Source: Amphiura filiformis (taxonomy: Eukaryota; Echinodermata; Ophiuroidea; Amphilepidida; Amphiuridae). Taken from it: DNA of 64,000 nt. Of the stretch, positions 24,911-36,249 are shown in pieces. The stretch covers positions 66,109,292-66,173,291 of the forward strand of contig NC_092628.1 in NCBI RefSeq assembly GCF_039555335.1, in the 5' to 3' direction. How positions within the stretch are numbered: position 1 is the stretch's first letter; the number at the start of each line of letters is the position of its first letter. Under the pieces are notes generated by a model. It was not told the origin of the DNA and ran no database searches. It was given only the letters and a program-made list of their open reading frames with translations. A program made the translations under genes and the position numbers.

Positions 24911-27060
24911 CAGACATCAAATTGAATCATTATCATCATAGGGGCGTACGGGTAAGATGGGGTAAGTGGGACACTTAAGGATATTATTGGATATAAAACG
25001 TAACTGAATAAAGATTGGACTTATGTTTTTATAATTCAAGCATAATCCTAGGACAATGTCTGGTGTTAGTTTGGGGGCGATACTCCAATTCAGTACAGAA
25101 GGGTGGGCCAATTATGTAATGACTCAACCGTCTCACTTACCCCCATAGGGCAAGTGGGACACATTCTGGGGTAGGGGTACTAAGTAAATTTGACATGTAT
25201 ATTTATGATATTATTAAATTAAAAGAACATATTTTACAGCAATGCATATATTGGAGCATTTGGGCATGCATTATTAACATAACATAAAAATAGTAATACT
25301 ATGCTATTAGTATGTTTATTAATTTCATCTGAATATACATGAGGCTTTTTTTTTTTTTAGTTTTTAGTGACAAACCCCCCAAAGCCCACGATTTGCGATT
25401 TTAGCCACAAAATCAATCAAGTTATTCAATAGGCGTGTTCAGTAGGCCCTATTAATTAAAATTTTTAGCTTGTGCGGCATTATATGCAATTTAACTTAGG
25501 CCTAAAAAAATAAATTGTTTGATTATAGCGTAACATAAAAAAAATTAGGGTAGGTCGGTCGGCAATTAAAAAAAAAATTTACACACATTTTAACTATTCA
25601 ACATTTCAACTCATTATACAGGGTGACCTGCAAGTTATACAGGGTGGAAAAAAAAAAGATTTGGATAAAAAATGGGTCACTTAATGCATTCCTTATTTAT
25701 ACCAATTTACAGTAATAAACTGGAAGTAAATAACATTCATTTGGTTAGAGGATAATTATGGAGAGGCAACTGACTTTGGAAGAAACCAAAATCACAGCTG
25801 TTTGGTAATCTCGGAATAGGTTACAGGGTGTCCCAAAGTATTTTGACGATGCGTGAGATTTTACTCATTTTCCAGCTTTTTGCGTGAGATTTACTGCCTA
25901 GGCGTGAGATTATACTACCTTGGCGTGAGACCGTGAGAAAGTGACCCAATGCGTGAGACTCACGGTACAATGCGTGAGAGTTTACAGCCCTGGCGAGTTC
26001 AAGACACACGACCGTATTAGGGGTGGTGCAATAATTATGTGTACCCCGGGGTGGTGAATTCTCAAAATGGTCTGCCAAAAATCGCTTGCCCCCCCCCCCA
26101 CAGTGTCTTCGACCCAATATCTTCATGGCAGGAATCGCCATGGTAGGTTAAATCCACAGCCACGATTAGCCATTTGGTTCAAACCTTTAAAGCTCTTTTA
26201 AACTAATAATTAGTCGAGGGACATAACTAAGGCTACTCACAATAGCCGGTAATCGATCTTGGTTGTGCGTGATTAAGCTTGTATACCCCATTGAGGTCAA
26301 TGGTCATCGACTTTTATACTGCCTACAGTGAGTGCAGCTGTACTACACGCTGCACGCTGTAGTCCATAACAGGACCAACGCAATATAAAATGGTCAAATT
26401 TTGAGTTCAAAGCGCACGGCCAATTTTCAAAGCGCATTCTAGCGACTATCATATCTGTTCAACACGTATTTCCAAGTTTATGAGACCAAATCTGGTTTCT
26501 TGAGAAAAAATCATGACGGGAGATATTCATCATTTTCTAACCCGGTATCAGAAGATTTTCGTCTGATATCAAAATCGTGCATAGCAATTCACGTGTATCG
26601 ATCCCGTGTATTCATTTTAGTGTCCCTTCTGCACCAAATAATTATTAGCCAGGCGGTGTCGGTGTGCCCCCCCACTCTGGCCGTGCCAAAAATCTTTGCC
26701 CCCCTATAATTCACCACCCCGGGGGTAGGCCTATACATAATTATTGCACCACCCCTAAGTGTCCCACTTACCCAACTGTTCCACTTTATCGACACTCATC
26801 ATCATCAACAGCTATCAACATTTAGGCAGAATGTTGAGATTTGTTATATTCATGTTTAAGTAGGCCCTATATCATAAACATTTGAGGATTGGGCCTACCT
26901 ATATAGGCCTACCTGATATTTTGTCTGCGGATGATTTCTGCTGTTGCTGTAGACCCTTTCCCCCGCCCTTTTCCAACCAATCTCCGATAAATTGGTAAGC
27001 AACTAGGGCTATGATGCAGCTTATGATAAAAATAAGAAATTGAGCTCGGCTTGATTCCAT
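24136..27060 (-). CDS. Membrane-anchored 2H phosphoesterase (DUF1868-like), copy A
   Basis: Two exons, 26913-27060 and 24136-24812, join in phase (1 nt plus 2 nt making a Gly codon) to give 274 aa. Exon 1 encodes MESSRAQFLIFIISCIIALV, a short N-terminal signal anchor, then a Gln/Lys-rich linker. Exon 2 encodes the domain: YQQFCGFTI, then the two 2H motifs, H107-x-T109 (YHMTTYS) and H216-x-S218 (HLHVSLGY). 2H enzymes (LigT, AKAP7, CNPase, DUF1868 proteins) cleave or bind 2',3'-cyclic or 2',5'-linked nucleotides; the substrate here is unknown. The family call rests on motif spacing and the LP-x-x-SYHMT context. MESS is preferred over the in-frame ATG at 27156 because copy B starts at the same place. 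The topology (lumenal or extracellular domain, or cytosolic) cannot be told. Confidence 0.85.
24855..24907. repeat. (ATC)n microsatellite in gene A intron
   Basis: About 18 ATC/ATG units. The poly-Asp ORF read here on the - strand is a product of the repeat. Confidence 0.85.
26018..26757. mobile_element. 740-bp TIR element in gene A intron
   Basis: Inverted ends TAGGGGTGGTGCAATAATTA with a matching second block CCCCGGGGTGGTGAATT and a CCCCCC/GGGGGG tract inside each end. No clear target duplication remains. The end sequence resembles hAT-type termini; no coding region seen. Confidence 0.65.
26913..27060 (-). CDS. Gene A exon 1 (signal anchor)
   Basis: 49 codons, a hydrophobic stretch at residues 8-25, linker KGGGKGLQQQQ, and a donor GTAGGC after SADKIS. 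Exon 1 of copy B ends with the same SSA-x-K-x-S block and donor. Confidence 0.8.
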
Positions 27061-27244
27061 CGTATGATAATTATCAATCAGCTCATAATTCAAAACATGC
27101 CTAATAGTAGCATTGTATGAGAGTACAGTGTATGACTGCGGTCTCTTAGTTCGCATTCACACATAGGCCCTAAGTGCTATAGGCCTATGTACCAATCATA
27201 CCGTTAACATATTTTACCACGTAGGTAGGCATATAGGTATATAT

Positions 27245-27340
27245 TTATAGAAAAGGTCATGTCAACACATGGTCAAAGTGTAAGTCTGTACGGCTTCAGA
27301 CTAGACGCGTATTTACCGCCCTCTGTGATAGGCCTGCAGG
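27245..27340 (-). promoter_or_regulatory. Conserved upstream block of gene A
   Basis: AAAAGGTCATGTCAA, GGTCAAAGT and CGCCCTCTGTGAT recur in the same order upstream of copy B (about 39734-39822), while much of the surrounding sequence has diverged. It probably holds promoter or proximal regulatory DNA; AGGTCA is a nuclear-receptor half-site. Confidence 0.4.
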
Positions 27341-27387
27341 TGATTTTTGCTGAACCATGAAATGGTATCAGCCTGTATGAGTAAATG

Positions 27388-27446
27388 TTACTAGCTTACT
27401 AGCTTACTAGGTTACTAGCTTACTAGCTTACTAGCTTACTAACTCA
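27388..27446. repeat. Tandem ACTAGCTT repeat
   Basis: About seven copies of an 8-bp unit, upstream of gene A. Each unit carries a CTAG core. Confidence 0.8.
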
Positions 27447-27589
27447 CTAACCATTTGGTCTGAAATGGACATAGGCCTATCTCTAAATGCCACGACGGCC
27501 GATGACCCCATGAGTGGTGTCATATGAAAGAGAAAAACATAAAGAATATAATAAAAATATTTCCAAACGTCAGAGGTCATCCAGGGGTC

Positions 27590-28530
27590 ACAGGGGTCAA
27601 AAAAGGTCATTTTAACCAAAAATGCTCCGATTGAGCTTAAATTTAAATGCAACGATCCTTATGACATTCTAAACTTGTTTAAAACATTAAAAAAATTATT
27701 TAAGGTCATTAAGGGGTCATAAAGCCAGTGGCGTAACTACCGGGGGGCAGGGAGGGGCAACGTGCCCCGGGCGCTACCCTTTAGGGGCGCCAAATTGATC
27801 ACTAATTCAGCATTGATTCTGCGCCCCTCAAAGCGATGAAAGTCAAAATTTTCGCGCGCTTCGCGCGCATTTCAACACAAAATCAATCGAAAGAACATTT
27901 TAAGACCGATATTCAACTAGTTCTAGTAGTCAATGTCAAAATTAATTAGTGGTAGGCCTTATTTGTCAAAATTTTCGCGCGCTCCGCGCGCAATTGTTTC
28001 AGGAATGGGGGGGAGGGGGCTATGTCACAGCCTGCGTCTAAGATATTCTCGGGTGGGGGTAGGGGCGCCAATTTGGTTTCTTGCCCCGGGCGCTACCAAC
28101 CCTAGTTACGCCACTGCATAAAGGGGCCAAAGGTCAAGGTTTTCAAAATGCTCCAATTGAGCTGAAATTTAAATGCAATGATCCTTATGACATTCTTAAC
28201 ATTTAAAAAATATTTTAAAATTCATTTAAGGTCATTAAGGGGTCATAAAGGGGTCAAAGGTCAAGTTTTTCAAAATGCTCGGATTGAGCTGAAATTTAAA
28301 CGCAATGATCCTTACGACTTAAAACATGTTGAAAATATTTTAAAATTCATTTAAGGTCATTAAGGGGCAATAAAGGGGTCAAAGGTCAAGTTTTCAAAAT
28401 GCTTCAATTGAGCTGAAATTTAAATGCAATGATCCTTATGACATTCTTAACATGTTTAAAATATTTTAAAATTCATTTAAGGTCATTAAGGGGGTCATAC
28501 AGAGATCAAAAGTCAAGTTTTCAAAATGCC
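27590..28530. repeat. About 125-bp tandem repeat with AGGTCA pairs
   Basis: Four full copies and a part copy, near 27590-27717, 28117-28247, 28248-28370, 28371-28490 and 28491-28530. Each has AATTGAGCTGAAATTTAAAT, CAATGATCCTTATGACATT and GGTCATTAAGGGGTCA. At least two copies contain GGGTCAAAGGTCA, a DR1 nuclear-receptor site. A hAT-like element interrupts the row at 27726-28116. Confidence 0.8.
27726..28116. mobile_element. 391-bp hAT-like element inside the 125-bp repeats
   Basis: Ends CAGTGGCGTAACTA and TAGTTACGCCACTG, flanked by CATAAAGC (27718-27725) and CATAAAGG (28117-28124), an 8-bp target duplication with one change. Both subterminal regions carry CCCCGGGCGCTACC and TTTTCGCGCGCT motifs. 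Confidence 0.8.
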
Positions 28531-29085
28531 AGCTTTCCACGATCAAGGTAGGCCCCCTATATTAAAACGGCAATTAATGAAACAGTCTTATTAAAATTAA
28601 TACTATCCAGCACAGTATTGCTGCTTGATCAGATCGTCACAGTCATTCGCCTAACTTACCTCGTGCCCTTGGAGCACAGTTTATTTTATATTCTTTACTT
28701 TTCCTCTTTCATTAACACCACTCGGGCGGTCATACCTTCGTAGCATTTCGAGATTATGTCCATTACAGACTCCGGGTGACAGTGGTATAGGCCTACCACA
28801 ATATACTGCCGAAGCCACATGGTTCAGCTATGGTGCGGTTATCGCTCTAGTTAATCATAGATTTTCCCAATGGTTGAATGAAGAGGCAAAACTGGAATAA
28901 GTTTTCAAAGAGAAAACTCGGAGTCGGAAAATACCATTATTTTGTCACCCTATAATATTGATCGATTTCCTGCTTTTGATTGCTAATAGTGAGCTATGAG
29001 AGGAAAGAAGGTTTTGGGGGTCAAGGCAATGGAAATACAACTTCAAGCAGTTAGTACAACGTGCAATATTATTTCATAGGCCTAA
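28531..29085. other. Spacer between gene A and array 2
   Basis: The last part (about 28970-29035: GATTGCTAATA, GTCAAGG, AATGGAAATACAA) is shared with 40585-40650 upstream of gene B. It belongs to the duplicated block. No gene seen. Confidence 0.5.
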
Positions 29086-29836
29086 ATAGCTATCATCAGT
29101 AGATAGCTATCATCACAGTTACTGTAGATAGCAGATTAATATAGATATCTTCAGTAGACAGATCAATATAGCTATCTTCAATAGATATCAGATCATAATT
29201 CATAACTATCTTCAGTAGGCCTAGATAGCAGATTAATTATAGCTATCTTCAGTAGATAGCACGGGCCATGCCAATATAGCTATCTTCAGTAGATGGCAGA
29301 TCAATATAGATACCTTCAGTAGACAGCAGATCAAGATAGCTATCTGCAGTATCAGTTGATAGCAGACTAATATAGCCTATAGCTATCGTCAGTATAGATA
29401 GCATATTAATAGGCCTATAGCTATCTTCAGTAGATATCAGGTCAGTATAGCTATCTGCAGTATCAGTAGATAGCAGACTAATATATCTATCATCAGTAGA
29501 TAGCAGATCAGTATAGCTATAGCATATTAATATAGCTATATTCATTGGATAGCAGACCAATACAACTATATATTCAGTAGATAGCAGAAGATATATTTAG
29601 TAGGTAGCAGATAAAAATTGTTATCTTCAGTATATAGTAAGAATACATAGCTACCTTCAGTAGATATCAGCTAATATACCTATCTTCAGTAGATATCAGA
29701 CTAATATATAATATAGCTATCGTCAGTAGATAGCAAATCAATATAGCTATATCTTCAGTAGATGTAGCTATTTTAAATAGATTGCAGGTTAATATATATA
29801 GCTTTCATTAGTATATAGCAGATCAATATAACTATA
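29086..29836. repeat. Hairpin minisatellite array 2, left part
   Basis: Same unit as array 1 (TATCTTCAGTAGATAGCAGA). Ends abruptly at the terminal repeat of the 3.67-kb element; the array resumes at 33513. Confidence 0.88.
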
Positions 29837-31029
29837 CTGCGCCAATAAAGTATCCTTACAGTTGGAAAAATAATCACAATTTCAAAACTGAACAATATTG
29901 GGGTAAATTTATGTTTTTAATAGATGCACTATCTAATCCTGCACATTATGACACCACGTTGAATCCAATGTGACCTCAAGAAGTAAAGTTAAGGGATGAG
30001 TCTATAGGAATAACGACCAAACAAAGAAATTCTTGTTTAAGCCGTAATATTGTAGTCTTTCAACCCTTTCACAACTTCAGCTGTGTAACTTACAAAAATT
30101 CCCGCTAAAAAGTGGTTCTTTTAATTTTAGAAAATACATTAATAATCGCATTGGACTTTTCGTACTGATCGTACTATAAGTGATCACCAGCCTATAATGT
30201 TCTAATCACACTATAGACTGGGATTACATGTGACGTCATTGCCAGGCAATTGGTCTCTATTGTTCCTTGTCCGGAAATATGCCCACGCAGTCAGGGACCG
30301 TGCTTTTAAAACTCCCGCCAGATCACAATAAGGCCATTGAACTGCGTAGTAGCCATACGTACTCATTGAAGTATAACGGTAGCACGTTCCTTACCGACTC
30401 ATTATTAATGTGTGGAAAGGGGTCAGGGACGGCATTCTGATCATTCTAATCCTTTCTTTTGAGGTCAACAGATAAAAGAAAGGCCTTGAACACAGGTGCC
30501 GAGTTGTAGATAATATTTAATCATCAAAGCTGATGGCATAAGAAATTTCGAGGAGGCAGCGCTTATTATTTCTTGTAAACACAATCTAATGTGGTACTCA
30601 CTACATGTAGAAGGCCGGGCGGGTCTGCAAATTAGTGCATGAAGCTAGTAAAGATATAGCTTTTATGTTCAGTTTAATCAATTAAAATACTATGGCTGGA
30701 TATCAAAAAAATCGCGAGGCATTAAGTATTAATTTTTATATTATTATGACAAAATCCTGTCCCTTCTCAATTGAATAGGCTCCGAGATTAGACTTTCCTT
30801 TCCAAAAATAAATTATATGGCCTAGAGGACATGATATAGGCCTAATCTAAACCCATATTCGGTATCCAGAAACCTTCACAGTCTGAGCGGCGCTTGCACT
30901 CGCATCGCATTAAACTAGACAAAGTTCGCTAAACTGAGGCCTGCTTCAATTGCCAACCTTTATCGAGGGGCGAGTTTGAGGTTTCATAGTTGTTGATGTA
31001 TATTATGATTAAGGTTTCATAGTCATCTA

Positions 31030-31800
31030 TTACCTATACCATTTTTCACCCCGATGTGGCAGTGATGTCAACGCGTTGTGAACAGCTGTTTCGCTCGCGC
31101 ATCTATGCGGTGTCTTTAAGCGCGTGCGTATGTACACCAGCGCCATCCAACTCCAGCGAGTGATGCTGCGCCTAATAAAATTCGTTTCATATCTCTTTCC
31201 CGCCACGAGTGTCGCAAAATACATCATCTCCCCGGGGGAGTACAGAGTTATGTTTATTGCATTCTGGAAAACCACAGAATTAAAACCAGAGAACCGGGAC
31301 TCGACCGCCATCTTGATACAGGCATGGAGCAAAAATTGGGGGTATTCGGTTTCCCTCGGAATGCCCTCGAGGCATTCGTTGTCATGCAAGCGCGACATGG
31401 ATGATGGGCGCATTTGAGAGACGCACTTGATGCGACCTGCACGCGAGTACCAAGACGCTTCAGATGAGACGCAGAATTGTTTTCGTTCGTCTCCGCGCAC
31501 CGTCGGCAAGGACCCGAATACCCCCAATTTTCTCCCCATAGCTGACGACGCGATTGTACGTGGCGGTATAGGGAGTCCCGGTTCTCCTTCTCTAATTCTG
31601 TGTGGAAAACGGACATTTCGGCTGGTGCCTTCATTACAAAAAAGGAATCCCCGATCATCACGATAATGGCGCGCGATCACGAACACCCGGCAAGCGGCAG
31701 AGCGTTTCAACCAATGACAAGTCTTGATTGTGTCCGTTTGTCTGCAATGCGCGTGCGCCACGCCGCTCATTGCAACCGGCATGGTAGTATGAGCTAGTAT
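31030..31800. repeat. CpG-rich imperfect foldback inside the 3.67-kb element
   Basis: Far richer in GC and CpG than its surroundings. 31255-31345 and 31515-31610 are inverted copies (CACAGAATTA, GAGAACCGGGACT, AAAATTGGGGGTATTCGG) with an asymmetric centre. ORFs are open on both strands, as expected from composition; none looks like a known protein. Confidence 0.55.
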
Positions 31801-31808
31801 GAAACCAG

Positions 31809-31840
31809 CACAGAGGAGTAAGATATCTTACTCCTCTGTG
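31809..31840. mobile_element. 32-bp perfect palindrome flanked by 8-bp direct repeats
   Basis: CACAGAGGAGTAAGAT is followed at once by its exact complement, with no loop. GAAACCAG stands on both sides (31801-31808, 31841-31848). This has the form of a minimal insertion with a target duplication. Confidence 0.75.
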
Positions 31841-31902
31841 GAAACCAGCTTTATACTGACGTGACCCCGGATGTGACGTCACTGTCACATCAGGGTGAAA
31901 TG

Positions 31903-31981
31903 TAGTCTCGGTACCAGCCGGTTTGTGCTCCTCCGTCACCGTTAGTGACGGAGGAGCACAAACCGGCTGGTACCAAGACTA
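31903..31981. mobile_element. 79-bp near-perfect palindrome flanked by 9-bp direct repeats
   Basis: 37-bp arms (TAGTCT, one mismatch, then 30 perfect pairs GGTACC...GTCAC) around a 5-nt loop CGTTA. GGTGAAATG is repeated exactly at 31894-31902 and 31982-31990. A 9-bp duplication recalls Mutator-like elements, but the element is tiny. Confidence 0.8.
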
Positions 31982-32962
31982 GGTGAAATGGTATTGAACA
32001 ACGCAAACCAGCCAAATTTGTCATAAGTTTGAATAGCCATTAGAACAACCGTGAATATAGTGTCAGAAAGTCTTACACATCTTAGTATAACCTTGTCGTT
32101 ATAGTGTGATACTGAATGCAGCGCCGTATTTGGAATATATTCGTACACGGTGTGGGCAAATAGTTGCTCAAATGTAGGCTAAGTAGGCCTAAATCATGAA
32201 AATCGCTTAATCGGAATAATACTAACCAGTAACGGACACTGAGACAGCACTACGTTTGAAGTTTGAGGTAAGTAAAGCTTTTCCTTGTTATAAAAAAAGA
32301 CTAAAAAACAAGGAAAAGGCAGTCATTTTTATCACAACGCGATATTTAAAAAAAGTACATTTTGAGAGGGCCTACGCTGGTTCTTTTGATTCTAGTGTAA
32401 AATATGTTCATCACATGTAGTCCGATTTGGTATCTATGGTCTCATCAAAGTCTTGAGAACTCTTTTTGATGTTATGTTGGTTAACAAAAACGATACTGTT
32501 AAAAATAGCGGTATTTATGCAAGCGACGTATCTATTGTGTAAAATGCATTGAAAATTGTTGGCTAAAGAGGGCATAAATTAAAATCGCGAAGAGTAATAG
32601 CAACAATAACTATCTACATTCCAAGCGGAAACGCTTTTCAAAAACATACCACCTTTTTCGGGCAATCGCTGAAACCGAAATATGAAATTCCAGGCCATCT
32701 GTAAAAAGTGCGTGAGCAGAAATGACCATGAACTTGGGTCACCGAAACAAGTGTTTATATTGGTGTCAGGCCTATCATAGTGATACAACAATTAGCCCCC
32801 AATAATGGCTTTCATTTGAACCGTTATTTGTTAAACTGCGATTTTTACTTTTGAGAAATCAATGAATGTATCAAAAAACTTTTCGAAAGTCGATTTAAAA
32901 TGGCATAACCCGTTAAACAATTGAATAGACGAAGGTCCAGGTTTAAAAGTGACAAACTGGCC

Positions 32963-33063
32963 TATTCGCTACTTGCACGGTTCCGCCATTATGCACTATG
33001 CTGCCAGTTCGAGGCTCTCCCCGCACATAGTGCATAATGGCGGAACCGTGCAAGTAGCGAATA
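32963..33063. repeat. Perfect hairpin with 38-bp arms
   Basis: Arms 32963-33000 and 33026-33063 are exact complements (TATTCGCTACTTGCACGG onward) around a 25-nt loop. It lies within a weaker foldback whose arms are about 32921-32961 and 33310-33348 (GACGAAGG, AAAAGTGACAAACTG). Confidence 0.8.
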
Positions 33064-33512
33064 CAAGGCGCAAAAAGATTCCAACAAGCGCAACAAAGAG
33101 ACAACACAGTTTCTTCAATGAAGCGTTATTTAAAGCAGATTTTATTTCAGTTTTACTTCTCTGTACTTTTCATAACTTTCATTTTATTTGTCAGTTCTTT
33201 TGTTTCAGTTTTCTTTTGTTCCTTTTGTTTTAAATTAAAGCCAAACGCATAAATTAGCCATTCACCACTCTCAAACCAGATGTCTAGTCTGTGGAGTTTT
33301 GAATAGGACAGTTTGTCACTTTTAAAACTGTACCTTCGTCTAATCAAATGCTTGTAACTTTGCTTCTTGAAGTCACATTGGATTCAATGTGGTGTCATAA
33401 TGTGCAGGATTAAATAGTGCATCTATTAAAAAACAAATTTACCCAAATATTGTTCAGTTTTGAAATTGTGATTATTTTTCCAACTGTAAGGATACTTTAT
33501 TGGCGCAGTATA

Positions 33513-35075
33513 TATTCAGTACCGGTATAGATAGCAGATTTATATGCATATAGCTATCGTACGTATATAGAAGATTGATATATCTAGTTTCAACATAGCT
33601 ATCTTCAGTAACAGATTTATGTAGCTATCTTAAGTAGGTAGCAGATTTACATGGGGAATTTGTTGTAAAATGATGTATGCGTCATGGAATGTGTATCGAT
33701 TTTATTATAAGGATGGATGTTTGGATCAAAAAAGTATATCACATGTTTCTGTGACCTATGGTTTTTGACTATAGTATTATGTAATGCAAAACTTGCTAAA
33801 AATTTTGGCCAAAATTACTACTAAAAACATGCATTTTATGCCTACTTACGAATTTCAAGAGGTCAACCGTCATAAGTCAAACTATAAGACACAGAAAAAA
33901 TTTGCAATTCACTTTTTGATCCAAACATCCATCTTAATATACGTTCCATAACGCATAAGTTCAATTTTTCAAAAAATTTCCCAAGTAAAAATTATTTTTC
34001 TTGGTGAAAACAAAACAAAAATCACCAGTGGCATTTTCACCCATAAATCAAATATATTGAATTAAGTGATGAATTTGTTCATAGATGTTATTTTTATTAA
34101 ATACCCATGTGTCATGTGTTGTGCATACCAAATATGAAGTTTCTACTTCATTTAGTTTTAAACAAATGGCTAATTAAAATGTGACATTTTTGGGTAAAAA
34201 TGACAACAAATCCTTAAATAGCGTAACCGTTGCCATATAGAACGCGCGGGTTACAAAATTGACATGGCAGAAAGATTCTCCAGACTCTCCTGAAGATTTT
34301 TGATATATGATTTGTCCATTTGAAACACCTGTCCAACGCCGCGAAATTTTTCATGAGTTGGCCCTCTGATCAGGTTAATATAGGTTTTATCTTTAGATCT
34401 TTAAATATATAGCTATCTAAAGTAGATAGCAGATTTATATAACTATATTCAGTAGATATAGCAGATTGATATAGCAATTTTCAGTAGATAGTAGATTAAT
34501 ATAACTATATTCAGTAGATAGCAGATTGAAATAAATGTATTCAGTAGATAGCAGATTTATATAACTATATTCATTAGATATAGCAGATATAGCAATTTAA
34601 AGTAGATAGCATATTAATATAACTATATTCAGTAGATAGCAGATTGATATAGCTATTTTCAGTAGATAGGCCTAGCAGATTGATATAGCCATTTTCAGTA
34701 GATAGCAGGATAATATAGCTATCGTAAGTGGATATAGGTTAATATAGCTTTCATCAGTAGACAGCAGATCAACATAGCTATCTTCAGTAGAAAGCAAATT
34801 AACATAGCTATCTTCAGTACATATCAGATTAATATAGCTATTTTCAATATAGCTATCGTCAGTAGTTATCATATTAACATAGCTTTCACCAGTAGATAGC
34901 AGATTGATATAGCTATCTTCAGAAGATAACATATTCAGCTATCTTCACTAGGTGGCGATTATATAGCTATCTGTAATTAGATAGCAGATTGATATAGCTA
35001 TTTTCAGTAGATATCATATTAATATAGCTATCTTCAGTAGATATAATATTAATGTGGTAGCTATCTTTGGCAGAT
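33513..35075. repeat. Hairpin minisatellite array 2, right part
   Basis: Satellite at about 33513-33645 and 34375-35075, same unit and mostly the same direction as the left part. It is interrupted by 33646-34374. Confidence 0.85.
33646..34374. other. Insert in array 2 with a foldback
   Basis: About 33670-33740 and 33910-33970 are inverted copies (GGATGGATGTTTGGATCAAA; GCGTCATGGAA against GCGTTATGGAA). The rest is AT-rich and not recognised. Confidence 0.5.
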
Positions 35076-36249
35076 AGTCAGATGAATTGGCTCACAACAT
35101 GTAGCAGGTTTATTATAGCAGAACTATTTAAAAGTATATTGTCAGTATTAAACATAGTTATCGGACATGGAAAAGAAAACTCAGAGTGGAGATAACTCAA
35201 TTGACGTATTCATTTATTTATTTATTTATTTATTTCAGACGTCCTTACGGGTATACCGTATTACTGGACCTATGTACATGTACATGCATAATTCAAACTG
35301 CATAAAAAACTGAATGAACTCTTTTGGGAGTAGTTCATTGTAAATCTCGGGCGAGTTCAATACCATAATACGGGAGCTAAAAGGCCTACCTCATTCGAAT
35401 ACCCGTTTAAATTTTATACATAAAACTTACGTATACTATACCGTAGTACATAATAATAATTTTATATAAAACTTTATACACTCCTTCGTCATGTTCGTTT
35501 CAAGTCAAAAGTTGATAAGTTTTCGTTTCTCTTTTGTTCAGAAACCAAAAATCTGCGGATTAAAAAGAGGGGCAGAACTTGACTCTGCAATCACACATAA
35601 CATCTAAAGCTAAATTTATACTATATACATAGTAAGTTGAGCGACAGCGATTGGTTTTACCCGATGAGGTATAGCGCTTTTCGTTGCGTTGGGAAACTCG
35701 CCATTACCATTGGTCAAATACCAACCGTTTTTCGTTCAGTGATAGAGTCATAAATTAAACTTTAGTCATAGATTTGCTTTAGTGTAGAGATATAATTGCT
35801 CATTGTCGTGATTGTGCTAAGCACAATTGCACAGCTTTGTTGCAAAACCCTTACATCCAAGTTTTAAGTTTCTAATCAAGTGTACCGATAAAGGTATTGG
35901 TAATGATGTCAGTCCAGAGCTTATAGATAATAGGAAAACACGTGATCAAAACCAAAACCAATACCAAAATTTATTATTTGAAACGACCGACTGTATACTC
36001 TGGCTTTCTGCATATATTCATAGAAAGAGGCAAGCTTTATACAGAAACATGGTGTGAATGCAGAGTATGAAAAAATGAACTTAGTCTTATTGCGTTTAAC
36101 CTGTAGCCACAGGTTTATCACTGTCCAGGCTGTATCAAAACGATTAAACTCAGGGCTTCTGCTATTTATTGCGAAGGTTGCTTCTGAAATTCCAAAGGTA
36201 ACATTGCATCCTCTTGAAATGAGAATGATCTTATAATCACTGAAGCTCA
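35076..36249. other. Spacer between array 2 and gene B
   Basis: The first 150 bp (AAAACTCAGAGTGGAGATAA, ACTCAATTGA, a TTTA run) match 23550-23630 beside array 1, marking the duplicated block. A TTTA tract lies at 35207-35235. Nothing else recognised. Confidence 0.5.

Larger units (their letters stand above)
24813..26912 (-). other. Intron of gene A
   Basis: 2.1 kb. It holds an (ATC)n tract (24855-24907) at the same place as in copy B, a GTAAGTGGGACACTT motif near 24962 with its complement near 26757, six GCGTGAGA repeats at about 25850-25985, and a TIR element at 26018-26757. Confidence 0.6.
29837..33508. mobile_element. 3.67-kb element with 155-bp terminal inverted repeats
   Basis: About 155-bp ends (29837-29992 and 33354-33508) are inverted copies starting CTGCGCCAATAAAGTATCCT. 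TATA flanks both sides (29833-29836, 33509-33512), so the target duplication is TA or TATA, inside the minisatellite. The interior has no recognised transposase. It holds a CpG-rich foldback (about 31030-31800), two palindromic inserts with their own target duplications, and a 38-bp-arm hairpin. Long TIRs and a TA-type target fit a non-autonomous DNA transposon; I cannot name its superfamily. Confidence 0.8.

Noticed and set aside
31030-31782. 250-codon - strand ORF
   Set aside because: Lies in a GC-rich foldback where stop codons are rare and other frames are open too. No recognisable protein.
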